A DNA stretch of 64,000 nt from Amarobacter sp964507025 (GTDB lineage Bacteria > Chloroflexota > Dehalococcoidia > Tepidiformales > Tepidiformaceae). Numbering within the stretch: position 1 is the stretch's first letter; the number at the start of each line of letters is the position of its first letter. The notes beneath the pieces were generated by a model. That model was given only the letters and a program-made list of their open reading frames with translations, was not told the DNA's origin and did not search any database. Where the stretch lies: contig CAZDOK010000008.1 in assembly GCA_964507025.1 (NCBI GenBank), positions 62,001-126,000 of the forward strand, written 5' to 3'. Positions 33,409 through 40,999 of the stretch are shown here, piece after piece. The position numbers and the translations under genes are program-made.

Positions 33409-35436
33409 ATGACCGAACCATCCGACCCGCGCCTCCTCACCCAGGTCAAGCAGTATCGATTCGTCCGAGAGCTTGGACGGGGCGGAATGGGGACGGTGTA
33501 CGAGGCGGTGGATAGTCGCGACGGCGGCCGCGTGGCGGTGAAGCTGCTGCACCCATGGCTCGCGGCGGAAGATACGTCGTTCCGCGACCGGTTCGAACGG
33601 GAGGCGCACATCGCCGCGCTCCTGCGTTCGCCCTACTCGGTACGCCTGCTCGACTTTGGCGTGGCCGACGGCACCTACTTCCTGGTGATGGAGTACGTCG
33701 AGGGCACGACGGTCGGCAAGGAGATTGAAGAGAAGGGCTCGATGGAGCCGGTGCGGGCGCTGCGGATCGCCATCGATGTGGCGCGGGCGCTGGAAGAGGC
33801 TGCCGCCCGGGGCGTGGTCCATCGCGACATCAAGCCCGACAACATCCTGCTGACCGACGACGGGCGGGTGAAAGTGACGGATTTCGGCATCGCGCGGCAG
33901 GAGGGCGGCACGGGGCTGACCTCGGCCGGGCGGTTCGTTGGCACGGCGGAGTACGCGGCGCCCGAGCAGGCCGTGGGCGAGGCCGACCATCGCTCGGACG
34001 TGTACTCACTGGGCGCCACGCTGTATTGCATGCTCGCGGGCCACCCGCCGTTCCAGGCGTCCTCGGTGTGGGACCTGTTGCGCGAGCATCAGACGACACC
34101 GGTTTCGATGGAACCGCTTTCGCACCTGCCCGACTCGATCAACAACCCGATCCGCCGGTGCCTGGAGAAGGACCCTCGCGACCGCTACCAGAGCGCTTCG
34201 GAACTGGCGGGGGCACTCGAACGGGCCCTGGCGGCGCTGCTCCACGCGACACAGTCGCCTCGACCGGCCACTGCGCCGCCGCCACCGGCCTCACCAGCAC
34301 CACCTCCCGGGCAGCCGCATGCGGCCGCGCCGACGAGAGCGGGCGAACCCCCGAAGGAGCCCGATGTCGCGGCGACCCGGGTTGGCGCGGCGCCGCCTTC
34401 AGGTGCGGCGCCGACCGTCGTGGGGCAGGCTCCACCGGCGCCACCCCCGCCGGCTGGCCCAACGGCCTTTGCGATGAGTGCGGCGCCCACCGGTGCGCCA
34501 GCCGGCGGCGTTTCGAACTTCGAACTCACGATTTCGAACCCTGCGCCAACACCAGCGCGTCTCGCGCTTTCGGTGAACGACCCATCGGGAGTGCTGCAGG
34601 TTGCGGTGCCCACGCCGGTGACACTAAGAGGAAGCGAGATCCTGCGTGTGCCCGTGGAGGTGCGTCAGGTAGCGGCCGCACCGGCCGGCGAGCGGCTCCT
34701 GGAGTTCCAGATCGCGGCCCTGCGAGAGGATGGCAGCCGCGCGGGCTTCGCGAATGTGACCGTGACGCCGGTGGCGATGGGCGCCGGCGGCCGTGGGGGA
34801 GCGAAACGTAAGGGTGGCCCCCCGATGTGGTGGTTCGCGGCGGGTGGTATCGCGCTTGCCGCGGCGGTCGGCGTGGGCGTGGTGGCGCTGCAGGGCGGTG
34901 GCGATGAGACCACTCCCGCGACCCCGACCGGAGCCGTAACCGCGACGACCGGGCCGGGCACGCCGGCGGTCACCTCGACGCCCGCGACTGCTCAACCAAC
35001 CGGTCAGCCGACTACGGCGCCAACCCAGCCGCCCACGACGGTTCCGACCGCCGCAGCGGGTTCGATCGAGGTCCTCGATCGCTGGGACTATGCCTTCACG
35101 ATCACCGGCAACAACTGCCCGTTCGGGGCGGCGGTGGGCGACCGGTACGCGGTCTCTTTCCGGATCGAGCCCGCGACCGGGACGAGCAAGGTAATCAACG
35201 ACGGCGACCGCGTTCGCGTGACGGCGGTGCAGGACCGGGAGATAGACCTCGGGGTGTTCACGTTCCGCTTCGTCGATTGGAAGTTCACCTACCCGGTGGT
35301 TGCCTCGGGCGGCCAGCGCGGTACGGCGACGCTAACCACGACGTTCGCCGATGCGCGAACCATTGGGAAGTCGTCGCTGGTGGAGGACTACCCTTCGCCC
35401 GGGTGCACGATCACGGGCGCCCCGTTCGGGAACTGA
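33409..35436 (+). CDS. Receptor Ser/Thr protein kinase with Ig-like segment and ectodomain
   Basis: This 675-residue kinase of PknB type has a Gly-rich loop (GRGGMGTV, 23-30), catalytic Lys45, HRD at 138-140, DFG at 158-160 and APE at 184-186, all intact. A Pro-rich linker (280-365) leads to an Ig-like beta segment (about 368-456) still on the cytosolic side of the only membrane helix (473-495). A Thr/Pro stalk (500-550) and an ectodomain (555-675) with two Cys (GNNCPFGAAVG, SPGCTITG) follow. The ectodomain pattern resembles that of the kinase at 39139-40815. It is followed by an FHA-domain gene on the same strand (92-bp gap), a likely phospho-reader partner. It probably autophosphorylates and phosphorylates Thr on FHA partners. 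Confidence 0.92.
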   Translation: MTEPSDPRLLTQVKQYRFVRELGRGGMGTVYEAVDSRDGGRVAVKLLHPWLAAEDTSFRDRFEREAHIAALLRSPYSVRLLDFGVADGTYFLVMEYVEGTTVGKEIEEKGSMEPVRALRIAIDVARALEEAAARGVVHRDIKPDNILLTDDGRVKVTDFGIARQEGGTGLTSAGRFVGTAEYAAPEQAVGEADHRSDVYSLGATLYCMLAGHPPFQASSVWDLLREHQTTPVSMEPLSHLPDSINNPIRRCLEKDPRDRYQSASELAGALERALAALLHATQSPRPATAPPPPASPAPPPGQPHAAAPTRAGEPPKEPDVAATRVGAAPPSGAAPTVVGQAPPAPPPPAGPTAFAMSAAPTGAPAGGVSNFELTISNPAPTPARLALSVNDPSGVLQVAVPTPVTLRGSEILRVPVEVRQVAAAPAGERLLEFQIAALREDGSRAGFANVTVTPVAMGAGGRGGAKRKGGPPMWWFAAGGIALAAAVGVGVVALQGGGDETTPATPTGAVTATTGPGTPAVTSTPATAQPTGQPTTAPTQPPTTVPTAAAGSIEVLDRWDYAFTITGNNCPFGAAVGDRYAVSFRIEPATGTSKVINDGDRVRVTAVQDREIDLGVFTFRFVDWKFTYPVVASGGQRGTATLTTTFADARTIGKSSLVEDYPSPGCTITGAPFGN

Positions 35437-35528
35437 GGGCCTGGCGGAAGGTACATCTCTCCGGGCCCGGCGATCAGGAGCGTTCGGCCGTACTGGGCCA
35501 CGCACCGGGCAGGTAGGGTTCGAAGTCG

Positions 35529-37145
35529 ATGGCCATGTGGGAGCACCTGGAGGTCTCATGGGCCGGTGGGTCGCGGCGGATTGATCGTGGGCAGCCGCTC
35601 ACCATTGGGCGGGCTGACGACTGCGACATCCGGATAGATAACCCTGAGGTATCGCGTCACCATGCCCGCCTGATCGCCGGGATGGACGGCGACATCAGCC
35701 TGGCCGACCTGGGCAGCGCGAATGGGACCTCCGTGAACGGCGTGCGCCTGGAGGCGGGAGTCCCCGTGCGAGTCTCGCCCGGCGACAACGTGTTTCTGGC
35801 GTCGGTCCTGCTGGTCATCACGGGGACTCCGCTTTCCGTTACTCCTGCTCCTCCAGAGCCCGCCCGGGAGCTACCGGGAGAAGCCATGGCTCCAGCCGCC
35901 GTTCGGCAGCCCCGGGCGGTGGCGGCCAAGGCCCACGTGGTGACCAGGATGCTGATCGCCTCCGCCTTCATCGTGGTGTTCCTGGCGTACACGGCCTCGA
36001 ACGCCGTCGATAGCAAGCTCCTGGCGGCGGAGTACTACAAAGGGGTGCTCGACGACAGCAACGCGTACGAGCGCGCCTACACCGAGGTCGCGCCCGATCC
36101 GGCCCTCTCGGAGCAGGTCGCCGACCTCGTGGGCGGGGTCGAGTTGCCGCTCGGGGAAATCGCCGGGGCGGTGAGGCTGGTCGCGCCGCCCTCGCTGCTC
36201 CAACTCGCCGTTGAGGCAGCGATCGACCGGCTGATCGAGTACCTGAAGAACCATCGGTCGCTCGATGTGTCGATCGACGTGACCCCGATCGTTGCGGTAA
36301 CGGACATCGGGGGTATCACTGACATCATCACCGACGTAATCGGCCGGCCCACCCGCCAGGCTGATACGTATGAAGGGTTCCTGGTCGACCTGCAGGCCGC
36401 TGCCGACCAGGTGAAGGCTTCCGGCTCGCTCCCTGACGTGATCCCCGACTTCGACATCCCGGAGGGGAAGCGGACCGAGGTGGCCGGCCTTATCCTTCGT
36501 GCCGGCGGGCTCGACCGGGCGAACCCGGGCGATAGCGAGGCCATCAACAAGGTGGAAGACGCCGTCGCCGGCAACGACATGGAAGAGGCGCTTGCCGCGG
36601 GCATGCGGGCTTTCCTCACGGGAGGCGGCGGCAAGAGCCTCGTGCAGGGTAAGTTCATCCATGAGGTGATCGAAGATGGCGAGGCGCGCTACTACCTCGG
36701 CCCCACGCCCGAGACGTCACGGGCGCTCGATGAGGTGATCTCGATTGTGCACCTGGTGAGCTGGGCGGCAGGTTGGGGCCGGTTCGCCATGCTCGCGCTG
36801 GGCGGCGTGCTGCTGGCGCTGCTCGCGAGGCTTTCGTTCCCGGGAGGCCGGCGGTCCGTGGCGCTCTGGCTGGGGGTGACGCTCGTGGCTGCGGGCGCCC
36901 TCACGTTCGTCGGCTGGCTCTGGGGCCGTGACGCGGGGCAGGACCGGATTCTCCAGGCGACCCTCGGCGACCAGTCGACGGTTCCGGAAAGCTACGAGGC
37001 GCTCTACCGTGACGTGCTCGCGAACGCTGCGGCGAACCTGACACCGACGATCTGGCTGCCGTGCATCGTGGTGATGGCAGCGGGCGCGGGGCTTGTGGTG
37101 GGCACCCGGCTCGTACGGCGGCAGGCCTCGTCGGGCAGGGCCTAA
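35529..37145 (+). CDS. FHA-domain polytopic membrane protein
   Basis: This 538-residue protein starts with a cytosolic FHA domain (residues 5-98; GRADDCDI, VSRHH at 41-45, NG at 65-66 intact), which binds phosphothreonine. A linker leads to a membrane helix (139-158), a large external domain (about 160-415) of unrecognised family, and three C-terminal helices (about 420-440, 445-465 and 505-530). It lies 92 bp downstream of the receptor kinase, so it is its probable phospho-dependent partner. Its stop overlaps the opposing kinase stop by 4 bp. A TAGGGT 9 bp before the ATG may be a -10 element. Confidence 0.85.
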   Translation: MAMWEHLEVSWAGGSRRIDRGQPLTIGRADDCDIRIDNPEVSRHHARLIAGMDGDISLADLGSANGTSVNGVRLEAGVPVRVSPGDNVFLASVLLVITGTPLSVTPAPPEPARELPGEAMAPAAVRQPRAVAAKAHVVTRMLIASAFIVVFLAYTASNAVDSKLLAAEYYKGVLDDSNAYERAYTEVAPDPALSEQVADLVGGVELPLGEIAGAVRLVAPPSLLQLAVEAAIDRLIEYLKNHRSLDVSIDVTPIVAVTDIGGITDIITDVIGRPTRQADTYEGFLVDLQAAADQVKASGSLPDVIPDFDIPEGKRTEVAGLILRAGGLDRANPGDSEAINKVEDAVAGNDMEEALAAGMRAFLTGGGGKSLVQGKFIHEVIEDGEARYYLGPTPETSRALDEVISIVHLVSWAAGWGRFAMLALGGVLLALLARLSFPGGRRSVALWLGVTLVAAGALTFVGWLWGRDAGQDRILQATLGDQSTVPESYEALYRDVLANAAANLTPTIWLPCIVVMAAGAGLVVGTRLVRRQASSGRA

Positions 37146-39142
37146 CGCTTCACGAAGTCCTTGTAACGGACACCTGTCGAGCTGCAGCCCCCGGTTACGT
37201 TCGAGGTGTGGGCGATCGTGAGCGTGTCGCAGGTCTCGATGATGAAGCCAGACTGCACGAGGCTTGCCGAGAGCGTTGGATCGACGCCGATGATGAGGTC
37301 AACGTGACCGGCAAGCAGCTCCTGTGCGCGGAGCGCCGCATCGTTGATGTAGATGAATGTGATCGAGCGCGTCTTCACCGACGCCTGGTTGCGGTAGAGC
37401 TCCCAGCGGGCGACCACAAGCCGGCCGAGCTTCTGGTATTCCACGAATCGCAGCGGACCAGTACCGATCGGGGTCTTCGAGCGGTCCGCGCCCTTTTTGG
37501 GGATCAGGACGTTGTCGAACTCCGCCAGGAGGTCTTCTCCCAGGCTGCTGGTCGTCACGAACCGCACGGTGTAGTCATCGAGTGCGGTTGTGGCGCCCGC
37601 CTTTACGCCGATGGCGTTGTTCGCCGTGCGTGCCAGCTCCTCGAAAGTGGCCACCACATCGGCGGCCGTGAGTTCGGTGCCGTCGTGGAATGGCACTCCC
37701 TTGCGAAGGGAGAACGTCCACGTGTTCGGCGCGGTGTATTGCCAGCTCTCGGCCAGCACCGGGTTCTTCGCATAGACGAGGGGTTCGCAGATCGAGATGC
37801 CCTTCTGGAAGTCGCAGAGGTCGGAGTCGTTGCCACTCGGGACCGAGCGCGTGACAACCAGGTCCGCCGTGGGTGCGACAACCGTCGCGCTTGGGATTGC
37901 CTCGGGGCTGCCATCGATCCCGGATGGTTCGGTCGGGAATGCAGTTGGAGTTTCCGCGGGCGGCCGGTCACCCTCGTCGCCGCCGCGCAGCAGGAGCACA
38001 CCGGCGAGGATGACCACGGCTGCAGAGGAAACACCGGCGGCGATCCATGCTGGATTGAGACCGCCACGTCTCTTCCGGGGCGACAGAGGCGGTGGTGGTG
38101 CCCCTGGAGGCTCGCCGGCGCTGATCGCCGGGGAGGGTGGGGCTGCCGGGGTTGGCGTCGCCCGGATGGTTGGCGTTGACGCTTCCGTGGGCATGGCTGC
38201 GGTTGGAGCGGCGAGGGTGGGTGTTCCGCCAGCCTCGAAGGTCGCGGGTGGCGCGGTGACGGGTGGTTGTTCGGCGGGTGGCTGGATGACGGTTGGGGCC
38301 GCCTGGAGCTGGGCATAGGAGGCGTAGGCGCGTTCGAGGGCGGCGGCGAGTTCGGCGGGTTCCTGGTAGCGGTCGCGGGGGTCCTTTTCGAGGCAGCGGC
38401 GGACGGGGTTGGCGACGGCATCGGGGAGGTGGCTGAGTGGTGCGACTGGGAGGCGGGCGGTCTGATGGAGGCGGAGGACTTCCCAGGGAGAGGGGGCGGA
38501 GAAGGGTGGGTGGCCGGTGAGCATGGTGTAGAGGACGGCGCCGAGGGCGTAGATGTCGGTGCGGTGGTCGGCCTCGCCGGTGACCTGTTCGGGGGCGGCG
38601 AATTCGGCGGTGCCGACGAAGGTGCCGGAGGCGGTGATGCCGGCGCTGCCTTCGTGGCGAGCGATGCCGAAGTCGGTGACCTTCACGCGGCCATCGTCGG
38701 TGAGGAGGATGTTGGAGGGCTTGATGTCGCGGTGGACGATGCCGCGTGCGGCGGCTTCTTCGAGAGCGCGGGCGACATCGATGGCGATGCGGAGAGCGCG
38801 GAGGGGGTCGAGGGGGCCAGTGGCGATGAGGTCGGCGAGGGTGGAGCCCTGGACATACTCCATGACGAGGAAGCAGCGGCCGTTGGTGGCGCCGAAATCG
38901 AGGAGGCGGACGGAGTAGGGGGAGCGGAGGAGGGCGGCGATGTGGGCCTCGCGCTCGAAGCGGTCGCGGAAGGAGCGGTCCTCGGCATCGAGCCAGGGGT
39001 GGAGGACCTTGAGGGCGACGCGGCCGCCATCGCGGGTATCGATGGCCTCGTAGACGGTGCCCATGCCGCCCCGGCCGAGCTCGCGGACGAGGCGGTACTG
39101 CTTGATCTGGGTGATGAGCTGGTCGTCGCCGGAACCGGTCAT
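37142..39142 (-). CDS. Receptor Ser/Thr kinase fused to half of a peptide-binding (SBP_bac_5) domain
   Basis: This 666-residue protein has an intact PknB-type kinase domain (GRGGMGTV 23-30, Lys45, HRD 138-140, DFG 158-160), a Pro/Ala/Thr linker, one membrane helix (about 365-387), and an external domain (430-666) resembling the first half of extracellular oligopeptide/nickel-binding proteins: TWTFSLRKGVPFHDGTELTAADVV, PIGTGPLRFVEY, ELLAGHVDLIIGVD. The usual C-terminal half is missing, so it may sense rather than capture ligands. Residues 5-339 are encoded by a DNA repeat apparently identical to the upstream tandem kinase; only the sensor differs. The ATG overlaps the stop of that kinase (ATGA), so the two form an operon. 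Confidence 0.92.
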   Translation of the reverse strand: MTGSGDDQLITQIKQYRLVRELGRGGMGTVYEAIDTRDGGRVALKVLHPWLDAEDRSFRDRFEREAHIAALLRSPYSVRLLDFGATNGRCFLVMEYVQGSTLADLIATGPLDPLRALRIAIDVARALEEAAARGIVHRDIKPSNILLTDDGRVKVTDFGIARHEGSAGITASGTFVGTAEFAAPEQVTGEADHRTDIYALGAVLYTMLTGHPPFSAPSPWEVLRLHQTARLPVAPLSHLPDAVANPVRRCLEKDPRDRYQEPAELAAALERAYASYAQLQAAPTVIQPPAEQPPVTAPPATFEAGGTPTLAAPTAAMPTEASTPTIRATPTPAAPPSPAISAGEPPGAPPPPLSPRKRRGGLNPAWIAAGVSSAAVVILAGVLLLRGGDEGDRPPAETPTAFPTEPSGIDGSPEAIPSATVVAPTADLVVTRSVPSGNDSDLCDFQKGISICEPLVYAKNPVLAESWQYTAPNTWTFSLRKGVPFHDGTELTAADVVATFEELARTANNAIGVKAGATTALDDYTVRFVTTSSLGEDLLAEFDNVLIPKKGADRSKTPIGTGPLRFVEYQKLGRLVVARWELYRNQASVKTRSITFIYINDAALRAQELLAGHVDLIIGVDPTLSASLVQSGFIIETCDTLTIAHTSNVTGGCSSTGVRYKDFVKR
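38127..39132 (-). repeat. Copy A of a 1,006-bp direct repeat (kinase domain and linker)
   Basis: This segment matches 39806-40811 at a constant offset of 1,679 bp. The encoded kinase domains and linker are identical, and several antisense frames across it translate identically too, so the DNA is essentially 100% identical. The boundaries are sharp: just after the start codon and at the end of the Pro/Ala linker. Confidence 0.92.
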
Positions 39143-40815
39143 CCGTCGTCTCTCAAGAAGATGCTGCAGGTGTCTCCGCCGTCGAGTTCGTAGGTCTCGG
39201 TGAGGGAACCCATCCCGTGGTGGGCCGTGAGGAAGGTCGCAGCCACGTAGGCATGTCCACCCTCGATCGGGTAGTCGAAGAACAGGTTGGGCCAGAAGAA
39301 GACTACATTGCCCGTGTAGGTCCCGCCGAGGTGCGTGATTCGCACAGGGTCGCCGTCGGAGATGTATCCACGGCGGGGCTCGCGCGTCTCGTCGAAGTAG
39401 TAGGCGAAGTTGAAATTCGTGCCCACCACCGGGTCACCGCCGCACCCGTTCGAGACAACCTTGAAGAGGAACGTCCACTCGCCCGTGGCAAATGACCGTT
39501 CAGGGATTTCCGGGCCGGTTGTCGGAACGGCTGTTGCGGGGACCGCGGTTGCGGGTGGTGGCGTGGGTTCCGTTGTGGGGATGGTCGCCGGAATGGTTGT
39601 GGGGATGTTTGTGGGCACGGCCGTCGTCGCCTCAGCGGTTGGCGTCACACCAGGTTGAACCTGGCCCTGCTCTCCGCCGCCTCCCCGGAACAGCAGGAAC
39701 ACCCCGATGGCGGCGACTCCTGTCAACGCCAGGCCAGCCGCTACCCAGGCCGTCGGCACCCCTCCTCGCCGGCGGGCAGGGCCCGGGCCGGGGGGTACTG
39801 GAATGGCCGGGGAGGGTGGGGCTGCCGGGGTTGGCGTCGCCCGGATGGTTGGCGTTGACGCTTCCGTGGGCATGGCTGCGGTTGGAGCGGCGAGGGTGGG
39901 TGTTCCGCCAGCCTCGAAGGTCGCGGGTGGCGCGGTGACGGGTGGTTGTTCGGCGGGTGGCTGGATGACGGTTGGGGCCGCCTGGAGCTGGGCATAGGAG
40001 GCGTAGGCGCGTTCGAGGGCGGCGGCGAGTTCGGCGGGTTCCTGGTAGCGGTCGCGGGGGTCCTTTTCGAGGCAGCGGCGGACGGGGTTGGCGACGGCAT
40101 CGGGGAGGTGGCTGAGTGGTGCGACTGGGAGGCGGGCGGTCTGATGGAGGCGGAGGACTTCCCAGGGAGAGGGGGCGGAGAAGGGTGGGTGGCCGGTGAG
40201 CATGGTGTAGAGGACGGCGCCGAGGGCGTAGATGTCGGTGCGGTGGTCGGCCTCGCCGGTGACCTGTTCGGGGGCGGCGAATTCGGCGGTGCCGACGAAG
40301 GTGCCGGAGGCGGTGATGCCGGCGCTGCCTTCGTGGCGAGCGATGCCGAAGTCGGTGACCTTCACGCGGCCATCGTCGGTGAGGAGGATGTTGGAGGGCT
40401 TGATGTCGCGGTGGACGATGCCGCGTGCGGCGGCTTCTTCGAGAGCGCGGGCGACATCGATGGCGATGCGGAGAGCGCGGAGGGGGTCGAGGGGGCCAGT
40501 GGCGATGAGGTCGGCGAGGGTGGAGCCCTGGACATACTCCATGACGAGGAAGCAGCGGCCGTTGGTGGCGCCGAAATCGAGGAGGCGGACGGAGTAGGGG
40601 GAGCGGAGGAGGGCGGCGATGTGGGCCTCGCGCTCGAAGCGGTCGCGGAAGGAGCGGTCCTCGGCATCGAGCCAGGGGTGGAGGACCTTGAGGGCGACGC
40701 GGCCGCCATCGCGGGTATCGATGGCCTCGTAGACGGTGCCCATGCCGCCCCGGCCGAGCTCGCGGACGAGGCGGTACTGCTTGATCTGGGTGATGAGCTG
40801 GTCGTCGCCGGCCAC
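39139..40815 (-). CDS. Receptor Ser/Thr kinase, tandem partner with different ectodomain
   Basis: This 558-residue kinase has cytosolic residues, from shortly after the start to about 338, identical to the downstream kinase, with all catalytic motifs intact. It then diverges: a short basic segment (PARRRGG), a membrane helix (about 355-380), a Thr/Pro stalk, and an ectodomain of about 125 residues with two Cys (NGCGGDPVVG, GDTCSIF), similar in pattern to the ectodomain of the kinase at 33409-35436. The start is GTG at 40815 with no clear Shine-Dalgarno sequence. It is the first gene of the two-kinase operon and divergent from the triple-FHA ABC exporter, a probable substrate. Confidence 0.92.
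   Translation of the reverse strand: MAGDDQLITQIKQYRLVRELGRGGMGTVYEAIDTRDGGRVALKVLHPWLDAEDRSFRDRFEREAHIAALLRSPYSVRLLDFGATNGRCFLVMEYVQGSTLADLIATGPLDPLRALRIAIDVARALEEAAARGIVHRDIKPSNILLTDDGRVKVTDFGIARHEGSAGITASGTFVGTAEFAAPEQVTGEADHRTDIYALGAVLYTMLTGHPPFSAPSPWEVLRLHQTARLPVAPLSHLPDAVANPVRRCLEKDPRDRYQEPAELAAALERAYASYAQLQAAPTVIQPPAEQPPVTAPPATFEAGGTPTLAAPTAAMPTEASTPTIRATPTPAAPPSPAIPVPPGPGPARRRGGVPTAWVAAGLALTGVAAIGVFLLFRGGGGEQGQVQPGVTPTAEATTAVPTNIPTTIPATIPTTEPTPPPATAVPATAVPTTGPEIPERSFATGEWTFLFKVVSNGCGGDPVVGTNFNFAYYFDETREPRRGYISDGDPVRITHLGGTYTGNVVFFWPNLFFDYPIEGGHAYVAATFLTAHHGMGSLTETYELDGGDTCSIFLRDDG
39806..40811 (-). repeat. Copy B of the 1,006-bp direct repeat
   Basis: Second copy of the kinase-encoding repeat (see 38127-39132). 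The two copies are in direct orientation and separated by 673 bp that encode the ectodomain of the upstream kinase. Confidence 0.92.
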
Positions 40816-40999
40816 GAGCAGAAGCTTCGCGCCTTGCGCGAGATTCGTCTACGTGCGAACGGCTCCCGGGCGCGGCCCCATCGGACGAGCAGGTGAACTA
40901 CCGCCCAGCGGCCCCCGGATGTCGCCCGGTCGGCCCATACCGGTGACGGCCGACTGCGGGTAGTCTACGCCGGAAACCTTCATTTGCAGGCGGCTCCGC

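Noticed and set aside
38267..39193. Long Gly/Glu-rich open frames on + opposite the kinases
   Set aside because: Antisense shadow. Their identity in the two copies is useful only as proof of DNA identity of the repeat.
37142..40815. Tandem kinase identity as an assembly duplication
   Set aside because: Not fully excluded, but the flanking ectodomains differ completely and the ATGA junction is clean, so a simple duplicated contig end does not explain it.
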